Positions 52,458-60,004 of a DNA stretch of 64,000 nt are shown here, in pieces. The translations under genes were made by a program, and so were the position numbers. The notes under the pieces were generated by a model, which saw nothing but the letters and a program-made list of their open reading frames with translations, was not told the origin of the DNA and searched no databases. Position 1 is the first letter of the stretch; each line of letters begins with the position of its first letter. This stretch comes from an uncultured Prevotellaceae bacterium (GTDB taxonomy: Bacteria; Bacteroidota; Bacteroidia; Bacteroidales; Bacteroidaceae), in NCBI GenBank assembly GCA_902800495.1, contig CADCET010000021.1:31613-95612 (forward strand), in the 5' to 3' direction.

Positions 52458-53738
52458 TCACATCCGTTTGAGGAAGTCGACCAGGTATTTGCGCCAGTTC
52501 TCCCACGAATGGTCGCCGTCGGTTTCTACGTAGGTATATCGATAGCCGTGACTGTCCAGTAGGGCGCGATATTTCTTGTTCATATCATACAGGAAGTCAT
52601 CGCGCCCTATTGCCATGTAATACAGGCGTGGAGCGTGCTCGAACTGCCGTTGCAGTTTCTCCTCCATGTGGCTGTAGATGTCAATGTCGGCAATCCTGCC
52701 CGAGAGCGAGGCCGGCCGTGCCATCTTGTCCCTGACGATAGCCATCACGTTGCGTAACCGCTGCATATTATGGTTCACACGCTCCATCTTGATGATGTTG
52801 TTCTCGTTGAGCATGTTGGTGGTTTGTGCCGAGAAGAGTCCCACGCAGTCGAACAGGTCGGGATTGTTCAGCGCGATGAAGAGCGTATGCAGACCGCCCA
52901 TCGACAGTCCAGCAATGGCACGGTGCTGTTTGTCGGCTTTCACGCGGTAGTGCTTCTCGGTGTAGCGCACGATTTCGCGCACGAACAGCTTCTCATATTT
53001 GCCTAACCACGAGCTGATGTTGTTGCCCGTCGGCTTCTTGTCCATATACGGACTCTCGCCGGGTGCAGCGTCCAGCTCCACGTTCCCGTTGGGCATCACC
53101 ACAATCATTGGCTTGATGCTGCCCTGAGCCGTCATGTTGTCAAGTATCTGGCAAGCCCGTCCGTAGTCCGCCCATGATGTCTCGTCGCCGCCCGAGCCGT
53201 GCAGCAGGTAGAGCACGGGGTAGGTCTCTACAGCCGTCGTGTCGTAGCCGGGAGGCGTGTAGACAAACATCCGCCGCTGCGACATACCGTTGAGCGTCGA
53301 CGGATACCACACCTTGTCAATCCTGCCGTGTGGCACGTCCTTGTCTAAATAGTAGTCGGCAACGTCGCCTTCGACGAAGAAGTAGTTCATCATGACGTCA
53401 ATGTCGCGCGTCACGCGGCTGTTCTCCGGGTCGAGCATCTGCTTGCCGTTTTTCAGGTAGTAATAGGTGTACATCTCCGACGCGAGCGAGTCGGTATGGC
53501 AGGTGAACGTGTCGCCCTGCCGCTCCATCTTGTACTTCTTGTTTGCCAGCACCAGTACCATCTTCTTCGCCCCCGGAGCCTTCAGCGTGAACGTTGCCGA
53601 GTGGTTGGCGTTCACCACGGGCTGCTGTGCTTGTGCGGTACAGGGGCAGAGCAACGCTACGGCTGCCAGCAGCTTAGAAGCGTAGCCCCACGCGGAACGA
53701 AACGCCCTCCAGTCGGTCTTTGCCTGTTTCTTCTTCAT
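52458..53738 (-). CDS. Secreted CE1-type esterase with N-terminal E-set domain
   Basis: The 426-residue protein has a signal segment (LLAAVALLCPCTAQAQ), an N-terminal immunoglobulin-like E-set domain (about 40-130) and a CE1 esterase domain: LYLLHGSGGDETSWAD, GLSMGG (Ser279) and GDHSWENW (His about 413). Such proteins release ferulate or acetyl groups from xylan or hydrolyse siderophores; xylan esterase suits a Prevotella. The start at 53738 overlaps the upstream gene's end by 65 nt; no later start gives a signal peptide. It abuts the C69 gene with stops back to back. Confidence 0.8.
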   Translation of the reverse strand: MKKKQAKTDWRAFRSAWGYASKLLAAVALLCPCTAQAQQPVVNANHSATFTLKAPGAKKMVLVLANKKYKMERQGDTFTCHTDSLASEMYTYYYLKNGKQMLDPENSRVTRDIDVMMNYFFVEGDVADYYLDKDVPHGRIDKVWYPSTLNGMSQRRMFVYTPPGYDTTAVETYPVLYLLHGSGGDETSWADYGRACQILDNMTAQGSIKPMIVVMPNGNVELDAAPGESPYMDKKPTGNNISSWLGKYEKLFVREIVRYTEKHYRVKADKQHRAIAGLSMGGLHTLFIALNNPDLFDCVGLFSAQTTNMLNENNIIKMERVNHNMQRLRNVMAIVRDKMARPASLSGRIADIDIYSHMEEKLQRQFEHAPRLYYMAIGRDDFLYDMNKKYRALLDSHGYRYTYVETDGDHSWENWRKYLVDFLKRM

Positions 53739-54411
53739 GTCCCTTCAGTTGTTGAAACGAATAACCCAGCTTCAGGTAGCCTGCCGTCCTGGGCGATATG
53801 CCGAAGCTAACGCCCGCAGAGGGGTTGAGGTAGAACCCCTTGAAACCCTTGACGGAGTAGCCCGCGCGCCCCTCGACGAATGGCGCTATCCGCGTCCTGA
53901 GCAGGTAAAACTTGGCGTCGGCAAACAGCGGTATCGTGCTCTCTGTGTACGACATCTTCAGACCGCCGTCCTCATACTGTACATGCAGGATGCCGAAGCC
54001 CAGTCCCAAGTAAAGTAGCGGCGAGAACTGGTAGCCGTGCGAGGTGAACAGTGCCGTCGTCACGATGCGTGAGTCTGCCGAATTGACGTCGCTGCCGTAT
54101 TCCAGCGACCCCGCATAGCCTCTCGGCCGCCACCGGCGGTGAGCCAGCAGGTTGTCTTCCTGTGTGTTTACCACGTAGATGCGCGTGCGCTCCTTGGCTA
54201 TGCGCTCAATGTCGCTGAAAGCGCATACCAGTATGCCTCCGTCGATGGTCTCCATACGCAGACTGTCTGCCGGATAAAGCTCCTTGTAAAACCCCTTGAT
54301 GACGCTGCCGTTCTTCAGGAACACCACGTCGCGGTATTCCTGTGCCCGGACTGTCGACGGCAGGCATGCAAGCAGCAAGGCCGTCAACCATAGTAGCTGT
54401 TTCGTTTTCAT
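53674..54411 (-). CDS. Exported beta-barrel-like protein of unknown function
   Basis: The 245-residue protein has a signal peptide (MKTKQLLWLTALLLACLPST), a short SH3-like segment (RDVVFLKNGSVIKGFYKELY) and a beta-rich part with aromatic strand ends up to SFRVGLRF, as in outer-membrane barrels. I set the start at 54411 since the upstream ATG (54423) falls in the -7 box at 54420-54428. The leader would then be only a few bases long. It precedes the esterase gene with an overlap. Confidence 0.7.
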   Translation of the reverse strand: MKTKQLLWLTALLLACLPSTVRAQEYRDVVFLKNGSVIKGFYKELYPADSLRMETIDGGILVCAFSDIERIAKERTRIYVVNTQEDNLLAHRRWRPRGYAGSLEYGSDVNSADSRIVTTALFTSHGYQFSPLLYLGLGFGILHVQYEDGGLKMSYTESTIPLFADAKFYLLRTRIAPFVEGRAGYSVKGFKGFYLNPSAGVSFGISPRTAGYLKLGYSFQQLKGHEEETGKDRLEGVSFRVGLRF

Positions 54412-54419
54412 ATCTGGTT

Positions 54420-54428
54420 GCAAATTTA
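54420..54428 (-). promoter_or_regulatory. -7 box for the beta-barrel/esterase pair
   Basis: Minus-strand TAAATTTGC, with the start codon only 8 nt downstream. Confidence 0.6.
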
Positions 54429-54603
54429 GATAAAATTTTCGAGATTATAAGACAGTCGAGATAAAAATGTGAGCGAATTGTTCCGAAAAGTTGGAAATCA
54501 AGGCTCACATACACTTAATCCTAATCATTTCGTGCTCTTAGTCACAAAATATGCCGGGGTGTTAAAACATGGAAAAAAGTTTGGCTGTTTCATCGTAAAT
54601 GCC

Positions 54604-54612
54604 TACTTTTGC
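54604..54612 (+). promoter_or_regulatory. -7 box almost touching a start codon
   Basis: TACTTTTGC lies 3 nt before the ATG of the C1 peptidase gene, so the transcript should be leaderless or nearly so. Confidence 0.6.
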
Positions 54613-54615
54613 AGC

Positions 54616-55731
54616 ATGAGAATAATACAATTGATTACAGCTATCCTGCTTGTTGCTACGGCGTCGGCACAGGAACATTTGCAGAAGAAGGCATTGGCCT
54701 CGGATGCGAAAAAGACTTTTACTGTTGTTAAGGAGAATCCCATCACCAGCGTCAAGAACCAGCATCGCAGCGGTACGTGTTGGGCGTACGCTACAATGGG
54801 CTATTTCGAGAGCGAGATACTCCGCAAGACGGGAAAAATCTACGATCTCTGCGAGATGTTCGCTGTCAACAAGGACTATATGGACTGTGCCACGCACTAT
54901 GTCCGTATGCATGGTTACAGCCAGATTTCGGAGGGCGGCTCGTGCGACGATGTGCTGGAGGTGATACGCCAGCACGGCATCTGTCCGGAAGAGGCTATGC
55001 CAGCACCCGGCTCACTCGTGGGCGACTCGCTGGCCAACTTCAAAGTGTTCTTTCCTGAGTTGGAGCGTATGGTGAGCAGCGTTGTCAAGAAAGACGCAAA
55101 GCAGCCGATGTCGCATTGGCAAGACAGCGTACAGGCGGTTATCGAGAAATATGTAGGCCGCTGTCCGGATACGTTTGTCTATGAGGGAAAGACGTACACA
55201 CCGAAGACATTTGCCGCCAGTCTCGGCCTTGATCTTGACGACTATGTCAGTCTGACCAGCTTCACCCATCATCCGTTTAACCAGTGGTTCGTCATTGAAG
55301 CACCTTACAAATGGCGGTTGAAGCCCAGCTACAACATCCCCATCGAGCAGCTGATGGACATACTCGACAAGTGCATAGACGCTGGCTGTACGGTAGCCTG
55401 GGGTGGTGATGTTACAGGTGACTTCACTCGCACGGGACTGGCGATGCTGCCTGACAGTATCCAGCCTACACAGCAGATGCGACAGGAGCAGTGGGATGAC
55501 TGGCGGATGACCTACGACCACGTGATGGTCATCTATGGCAAAGCCATTGACGAGCAGGGCAAGCCGTACTATATGGTGAAGAACTCATGGGGAAAGAGTG
55601 GACAGTACAAGGGTATCTGGTATATGTCGCGTGACTATATGATGCTGAATACTACCTATCTGTTCCTCAACCGTCAGCAAGTGGCGTTACCTTGCTGCAC
55701 GAGCCGTTTGGGACAGGTGTTGACGAAATAA
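54616..55731 (+). CDS. Secreted papain-like peptidase, second C1B paralogue
   Basis: The 371-residue protein has a signal peptide (MRIIQLITAILLVATASA) and the C1B residues: SGTCWAYATMG (Cys), YDHVMVIYG (His) and VKNSWGKSG (Asn). It aligns along its length with the peptidase at 39166-40371 (shared KENPITS, GGSCDDVL/GGSAEDVL, HGICP, KTFAASLG, TSFTHHPF/TSYTHHPF), so the two are paralogues. The start at 54616 gives the signal peptide; the frame upstream of it is non-family. Confidence 0.85.
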   Translation: MRIIQLITAILLVATASAQEHLQKKALASDAKKTFTVVKENPITSVKNQHRSGTCWAYATMGYFESEILRKTGKIYDLCEMFAVNKDYMDCATHYVRMHGYSQISEGGSCDDVLEVIRQHGICPEEAMPAPGSLVGDSLANFKVFFPELERMVSSVVKKDAKQPMSHWQDSVQAVIEKYVGRCPDTFVYEGKTYTPKTFAASLGLDLDDYVSLTSFTHHPFNQWFVIEAPYKWRLKPSYNIPIEQLMDILDKCIDAGCTVAWGGDVTGDFTRTGLAMLPDSIQPTQQMRQEQWDDWRMTYDHVMVIYGKAIDEQGKPYYMVKNSWGKSGQYKGIWYMSRDYMMLNTTYLFLNRQQVALPCCTSRLGQVLTK

Positions 55732-55767
55732 TGCGGCGGAATGTTTGGCTGTTTGGCGTTTTTGTTG

Positions 55768-55776
55768 TACCTTTGC
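55768..55776 (+). promoter_or_regulatory. -7 box for tsaD
   Basis: TACCTTTGC, 7 nt before the ATG at 55784, again giving a very short leader. Confidence 0.65.
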
Positions 55777-55783
55777 CGACAAT

Positions 55784-56812
55784 ATGAATGAGGATATTTA
55801 TATATTAGGTATAGAGTCGAGTTGTGACGATACGTCGGCAGCCGTATTGAAGAATGGTGTGCTGCTGTCGAATGTCACAGCGTCGCAGGCCGTACACGAG
55901 GCCTATGGAGGCGTCGTGCCCGAACTGGCCAGTCGCGCCCATCAGCAGAATGTGGTGCCCGTAGTTGACCAGGCCCTGAAGCGGGCTGGGGTAGGGAAGG
56001 AGCAGCTGACGGCTGTGGCCTTTACGCGCGGGCCGGGCTTGATGGGGTCGTTGCTGGTAGGCGTCAGTTTCGCCAAGGGTTTTGCCCGTTCGTTAGGTAT
56101 TCCCATGATTGACGTGAACCACCTGCAGGGCCATGTGATGGCGCACTTCATCAAGGAGTCGGACGACGACCACGGCCAGCCGCCGCTGCCGTTCCTCTGC
56201 CTGCTGGTGTCGGGCGGTAACTCGCAGATTGTCAAGGTGAACGCCTACAACGATATGGAGGTGTTAGGACAGACCATCGACGACGCAGCCGGAGAGGCTA
56301 TCGACAAGTGCTCGAAGGTAATGGGGCTGGGCTATCCCGGCGGTCCTATCATCGACCGTCTGGCGCGTCAGGGTAATCCGAAGGCTTACCAGTTTGCCGA
56401 GCCGAACATTCCGGGACTGGACTACAGCTTCTCGGGTCTGAAGACGTCGTTCCTCTACTCGCTGCAGAAGTGGGTGCAGGAGGAGCCCGACTTCGTGGAG
56501 AACCATAAGGAAGACATTGCGGCGTCGTTGGAGTGGACGATTGTTGACATTCTGATGAAGAAACTGAAGAAGGCTGTCAAGCAGACGGGCATCAAGCACG
56601 TGGCTGTGGCTGGCGGCGTCAGTGCCAACAACGGCCTGCGTAATGCCTTCTACGATGCACAGAAGCGCTACGGCTGGACTATCTATATTCCGAAGTTCAG
56701 CTATACTACCGATAATGCTGCCATGATAGGCATCGTGGGCTACTACAAATATTTGGACAAGGAGTTCTGCTCGATTGACGCGCCTGCCTTCTCGAAGGTC
56801 ACGTTCAAATAG
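55784..56812 (+). CDS. tsaD: tRNA threonylcarbamoyladenosine transferase TsaD
   Basis: The 342-residue protein is TsaD/Gcp, which adds the threonylcarbamoyl group to A37 of ANN-decoding tRNAs. It shows the ILGIESSCDDTSAAV start, the metal site NHLQGHVMAHF, LVSGGNSQIV, YSFSGLKTSFL and AGGVSANNGLR. The start at 55784 fits homologues and the promoter. The gene is followed by AAATNGT heptads and the cinA-type gene. Confidence 0.94.
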   Translation: MNEDIYILGIESSCDDTSAAVLKNGVLLSNVTASQAVHEAYGGVVPELASRAHQQNVVPVVDQALKRAGVGKEQLTAVAFTRGPGLMGSLLVGVSFAKGFARSLGIPMIDVNHLQGHVMAHFIKESDDDHGQPPLPFLCLLVSGGNSQIVKVNAYNDMEVLGQTIDDAAGEAIDKCSKVMGLGYPGGPIIDRLARQGNPKAYQFAEPNIPGLDYSFSGLKTSFLYSLQKWVQEEPDFVENHKEDIAASLEWTIVDILMKKLKKAVKQTGIKHVAVAGGVSANNGLRNAFYDAQKRYGWTIYIPKFSYTTDNAAMIGIVGYYKYLDKEFCSIDAPAFSKVTFK

Positions 56813-56823
56813 CCCAAAGGAAT

Positions 56824-56852
56824 AAATTGTAAATCGTAAATTGTCAAATCGT
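56824..56852 (+). repeat. AAATNGT heptad tract before the cinA-type gene
   Basis: AAATTGT, AAATCGT, AAATTGT, CAAATCGT in series between tsaD and the cinA-type gene; the same heptads as before rpoZ. Confidence 0.75.
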
Positions 56853-56860
56853 AAGTAACG

Positions 56861-57379
56861 ATGATGGATTTTGAAGCAAAGATTACCAGCAGGGAGATTA
56901 GCGAACTGCTGTGGGATATGGAAAAGACCGTTGGTACGGCAGAGAGTTGCACGGGTGGCCGCATAGCCGAAGCCATTATTGCCGTGCCTGGTGCCTCGAA
57001 ATATTTCAAGGGAGGCATCATCTCGTATACCAATGAGATAAAAGAGTCGCTGTTGGGCGTCAGCCACGAACTGCTCGAAGAGAAAACGGCCGTCTGCGAA
57101 GAGGTCGCCATAGCGATGGTGAAGGGTGCCTGCCGTGCGTTGAACACCGACTTCGCCATCTCGGCAACGGGCATTGCCGGCCCCTCAGGCGGAACGAAAG
57201 ACATTCCTGTGGGCACCATCTGGCTGGCCTGCGGCAATGCCGACAAGGTGGTGACGCTGAAAGTGGAGGAGGATCACGGTCGCGACATCAACCTCGCCAT
57301 AGCCACCAACAAGGCGATGTCGCTCTTCCTCGACTATCTGAAGAGCCTATCGGCTGATACGCTCGATACGGAGGCGTAA
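56861..57379 (+). CDS. CinA-type nicotinamide-nucleotide amidohydrolase
   Basis: The 172-residue protein consists only of the CinA C-terminal (PncC) domain: TAESCTGGRIAEAI, GASKYFKGGIISYTNEIK, and ISATGIAGPSGGTKDIPVGT. It deamidates nicotinamide mononucleotide to recycle it for NAD. The 3' end overlaps the convergent greA gene by 33 nt. Start ATGs at 56861 and 56864 are both possible. Confidence 0.9.
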   Translation: MMDFEAKITSREISELLWDMEKTVGTAESCTGGRIAEAIIAVPGASKYFKGGIISYTNEIKESLLGVSHELLEEKTAVCEEVAIAMVKGACRALNTDFAISATGIAGPSGGTKDIPVGTIWLACGNADKVVTLKVEEDHGRDINLAIATNKAMSLFLDYLKSLSADTLDTEA

Positions 57380-57811
57380 CAGTCCGGCTGGCACGCGTAC
57401 CTCGACTATGTCGCCCTCCTTTTTGCCTAACAGGGCCTCGCCGATGGGCGACTTGACGGAGATCTTGCCCTCGCGGAGGTTGGCTTCGTGAGGACTTGCC
57501 AGCGTGTAGGTCATACGGTTGTTGTTGCCAAGATTGGTCATCTCAACATGACTGAGCAGTTGGATGGTGTCGTTGCTCATGTGCGACGTGTCGAGCACGC
57601 GGGCATGTTCCAGTACGCGCTGCTTGAAGCGGATACGCCCCAGGATGCGACCCTGCTCGCGCTTGGCAGCGTGGTACTCAAAATTCTCGCTCAGGTCGCC
57701 CTTGTCGCGGGCCTCTGCGATAGCCTCCTTCACTTGCGGCAAATCAACATGCTCCAACTGGTAGAGTTCGGCCACGAGCTTGTCGTAACCCTCTTGTGAC
57801 ATATATTCCAT
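57347..57811 (-). CDS. greA: Transcription elongation factor GreA
   Basis: The 154-residue protein has the GreA coiled coil (MEYMSQEGYDKLVAELYQLE; QVKEAIAEARDKGDLSENFE YHAAKREQG) and FKBP-like end (ISVKSPIGEALLGKKEGDIV). It rescues backtracked RNA polymerase. The start at 57811 matches homologues. It lies downstream of the ribosomal-protein operon terminator and its end overlaps the cinA-type gene on the other strand. Confidence 0.92.
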   Translation of the reverse strand: MEYMSQEGYDKLVAELYQLEHVDLPQVKEAIAEARDKGDLSENFEYHAAKREQGRILGRIRFKQRVLEHARVLDTSHMSNDTIQLLSHVEMTNLGNNNRMTYTLASPHEANLREGKISVKSPIGEALLGKKEGDIVEVRVPAGLLRLRIERISR

Positions 57812-57832
57812 AGTCGTCAGAATAAGAAAAAA

Positions 57833-57861
57833 GGGCCGCATCCTTCAACGAGGTGCAGCCC
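57833..57861 (-). terminator. Terminator of rpmB-rpmG-DUF4295, before greA
   Basis: On the minus strand GGGCTGCACCTC pairs with GGATGCGGCCC around a short loop, with small bulges, followed by TTTTTTCTT. Confidence 0.75.
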
Positions 57862-57899
57862 GATTTTTATGTGTGATTTAAAAATCCAATGCTTAATTC

Positions 57900-58058
57900 T
57901 TAATTCTTAAAGAAGTCCTTAACGGCCTCGTTGGGAACCATCTGCTCATCGAAGATATATGCACCCGTCTTAGGACTCTTCACCATCTTAATTACCTTTG
58001 TGTAAGCGCGACCATCCTTTGAACCTTCATGGAGGGTAGCAACGGTTTTCTTTGCCAT
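57900..58058 (-). CDS. DUF4295 small protein
   Basis: A 52-residue protein beginning MAKKTVATLHEGSKDGRAYT and ending VPNEAVKDFF KN. It is the DUF4295 family, which in Bacteroidota follows bL33 and may be ribosome-associated by context. It lies 15 nt after rpmG. The stop codon falls inside a TTAATTC heptad repeat (57893-57906). Confidence 0.85.
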   Translation of the reverse strand: MAKKTVATLHEGSKDGRAYTKVIKMVKSPKTGAYIFDEQMVPNEAVKDFFKN

Positions 58059-58073
58059 ACTTCTGTAATATTA

Positions 58074-58265
58074 TTATTTGATTTCCTTATGAAGAGTCAT
58101 CTTCTTGAGAATGGGGTTGTACTTCATCAACTCCAGACGCTCAGATGTGTTCTTACGATTCTTTGTGGTGATATAACGGCTTGTGCCGGGCATACCACTG
58201 GCCTTGTGCTCGGTGCACTCCAAAATGACTTGGACGCGATTGCCTTTTGCTTTCTTGCTTGCCAT
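58074..58265 (-). CDS. rpmG: 50S ribosomal protein bL33
   Basis: A 63-residue basic protein beginning [20 protein letters not shown] with [20 protein letters not shown], matching bL33 of Bacteroidota, without the zinc-binding cysteine pairs of the other form. It lies 5 nt after rpmB. Confidence 0.93.
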   Translation of the reverse strand: MASKKAKGNRVQVILECTEHKASGMPGTSRYITTKNRKNTSERLELMKYNPILKKMTLHKEIK

Positions 58266-58270
58266 GATTA

Positions 58271-58534
58271 TTAATCTCCTATCACTTTAATGTCCTTCCA
58301 GTCTACATATCCTTTGGCAACAGCCTGCTTCAATGCAGCGTCAAGACCCACCTTGTTGATCATACGAAGACCGGCGGCGCTAATCTTCAACTGAATCCAG
58401 CAAGCCTCCTCTACGTAGTAGAACTTCTTGCTGAAGAGGTTGACATCAAAGCTCCTCTTGGTATGGTGCTTTGAGTGAGACACATTGCAACCTATCTGTG
58501 CCTTCTTTCCTGTAATTTGACAAATCTTAGACAT
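58271..58534 (-). CDS. rpmB: 50S ribosomal protein bL28
   Basis: An 87-residue protein beginning [20 protein letters not shown], with [15 protein letters not shown] and [20 protein letters not shown], typical for bL28. It is first in rpmB-rpmG-DUF4295, read from the -7 box at 58585. Confidence 0.94.
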   Translation of the reverse strand: MSKICQITGKKAQIGCNVSHSKHHTKRSFDVNLFSKKFYYVEEACWIQLKISAAGLRMINKVGLDAALKQAVAKGYVDWKDIKVIGD

Positions 58535-58584
58535 TTCTATCTACTTTAATTGTGTACCTTTTTGTAACTTATTCCAAACAGGGT

Positions 58585-58593
58585 GCAAAGGTA
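58585..58593 (-). promoter_or_regulatory. -7 box for rpmB operon
   Basis: Minus-strand TACCTTTGC, about 50 nt before the start codon. Confidence 0.7.
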
Positions 58594-58599
58594 CACATT

Positions 58600-58800
58600 T
58601 TAATTGAGAATTAAGAACCATTCTTTAATATTTCTTGCAGTCTTAACATTATTTAATATGCTATAATATGGGGAATAACGCTTGTGTTTCAAAAAATTGT
58701 CGTATCTTTGAGCTGCGCTCGAAGGTACTTCCGTTCTTGCGTTTCAGTAGCAAGCGCTTCGCGATGACGGAAATACTCAAATAAATTTGGTAATTCGCTC
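58600..58800. other. Intergenic with structured GTATCTTTGAGC hairpin
   Basis: No gene seen between the rpmB and rpiB promoters. GTATCTTTGAGC (58702-58713) and GCTCGAAGGTAC (58717-58728) form a 12-bp stem with two G-U pairs and a 3-nt loop; CTTGC/GCAAG near 58736-58755 forms a second. The following AATACTCAAATAAATTTGGT looks like a dispersed Bacteroidales intergenic word I have seen before, though I cannot verify this here. Confidence 0.5.
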
Positions 58801-58809
58801 ACTTATTCG

Positions 58810-58818
58810 TACCTTTGC
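58810..58818 (+). promoter_or_regulatory. -7 box for rpiB
   Basis: TACCTTTGC, 29 nt before the ATG at 58848. Confidence 0.7.
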
Positions 58819-58847
58819 ATCAGAAAACCAACAAATACCGTATTAAG

Positions 58848-59285
58848 ATGGAAGTTAAGACTATCGGATTGGCCAGCGACCACGCCGGCTACGCATTGAA
58901 ACAGTTTGTGAAGAAGTATCTCGAAGAGAAGGGATACGAGTATAAGGACTATGGCACATACACGGAGGACTCGTGCGACTACTCTGACTTCGGCCACGCT
59001 CTGGCCCGCGGCATCGAGGCTGGCGAGGTGTTCCCCGGCATTGCTATCTGCGGCTCGGGCGAAGGCATCAACATGACGCTGAACAAGCACCAGTCGATTC
59101 GTGCCGGTCTGTGCTGGATTCCCGAGATTGCCCACCTCATCCGTCAGCACAACAATGCTAACGTGCTGGTGATGCCCGGACGGTTTATCGACGAGGAGAT
59201 GGCCCGCAAGATCATGGACGAGTACTTCTCGACGGAGTTTGAGGGCGGACGTCATCAGAAGCGTATCGACAAGATACCCGTATAA
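58848..59285 (+). CDS. rpiB: Ribose-5-phosphate isomerase B
   Basis: The 145-residue protein belongs to RpiB/LacAB: IGLASDHAGYALKQFV at the start, the catalytic region GIAICGSGEGINMTLNKH (the usual Cys present in ICGSGEG) and NNANVLVMPGRFI. It interconverts ribose- and ribulose-5-phosphate. The start at 58848 is set by homology and the promoter at 58810. Confidence 0.9.
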   Translation: MEVKTIGLASDHAGYALKQFVKKYLEEKGYEYKDYGTYTEDSCDYSDFGHALARGIEAGEVFPGIAICGSGEGINMTLNKHQSIRAGLCWIPEIAHLIRQHNNANVLVMPGRFIDEEMARKIMDEYFSTEFEGGRHQKRIDKIPV

Positions 59286-59327
59286 ACCCCGCTTTGCTCT
59301 CGCGCACGTTCATTATTATATTTATAT

Positions 59328-59366
59328 AGCCCTTCTTTTTGGCGAAAACAAACCAAAAGAGGGGCT
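59328..59366 (+). terminator. Terminator after rpiB
   Basis: AGCCCTTCTTTTTGG pairs with CCAAAAGAGGGGCT (one bulge, one wobble) and is followed by AATTTTTAATTTTT. Confidence 0.8.
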
Positions 59367-59424
59367 AATTTTTAATTTTTTGAAAAAAAACCGCTGAAAA
59401 TTTCTATATCTCACTGAAAAACAG

Positions 59425-59433
59425 TATCTTTGC
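59425..59433 (+). promoter_or_regulatory. -7 box for the HU gene
   Basis: TATCTTTGC, 56 nt before the ATG at 59490. Confidence 0.7.
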
Positions 59434-59489
59434 AGTCCGAAATTGAAAACAGTAAAGATAACAGTCAAAAATTAAAGTATTTTAAAGAC

Positions 59490-59765
59490 ATGACAAAGGC
59501 AGACATCATCAACAAAATTGCTGACGAGACAGGTATTGCTAAGAAAGATGTAGCAGCAACCGTTGAGGCTTTTATGGAGGAGATTCGTGTGAGCTTAGCC
59601 TCAAACAAGGAGAACGTCTATCTTCGTGGCTTTGGCAGTTTCATTGTCAAGCATCGCGCCCAGAAGACGGCTCGTAATATTTCCAAGAACACGACATTGG
59701 TTATTGACGCTCACGACTTCCCCGCTTTCAAGCCCGCAAAGAGTTTCATTGGAAAGATGAAGTAA
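59490..59765 (+). CDS. HU family DNA-binding protein
   Basis: The 91-residue protein starts MTKADIINKIADETGIAKKD and contains the arm region VYLRGFGSFIVKHRAQKTAR and FKPAKSFIGKMK of HU/IHF. It bends and compacts DNA as a dimer. It is followed after 40 nt by a tiny basic protein gene and then RNase G, an order I recall in other Bacteroidota. Confidence 0.93.
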   Translation: MTKADIINKIADETGIAKKDVAATVEAFMEEIRVSLASNKENVYLRGFGSFIVKHRAQKTARNISKNTTLVIDAHDFPAFKPAKSFIGKMK

Positions 59766-59805
59766 TCTCAAAGTAAACATTTCAATATTAAAACATTTAA
59801 GAACT

Positions 59806-59895
59806 ATGCCAAACGGAAAGAAAAAGAAGGGCCACAAGATGGCTACTCACAAGCGTAAGAAGAGACTGCGCAAGAATCGTCATAAGAGCAAGTAA
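59806..59895 (+). CDS. 29-residue highly basic protein
   Basis: An ATG at 59806 opens MPNGKKKKGHKMATHKRKKR followed by LRKNRHKSK and stop. More than half of the residues are Lys, Arg or His. The protein is conserved beside HU and RNase G genes in Bacteroidota as far as I recall, which argues that it is real. An rRNA-binding, ribosomal-protein-like role is a guess from its composition. A terminator-like fold lies downstream (59927-59965). Confidence 0.75.
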   Translation: MPNGKKKKGHKMATHKRKKRLRKNRHKSK

Positions 59896-60004
59896 GCTCT
59901 TACCTGACAGTAAGGAAATGAAGGGAGTGTGGTTGCGTGGGTACGCGCTGCACCCCTTTTTGTTAAAACCCCAAAACACCCCAAGCAACGTTTTTTAAAG
60001 ACAA

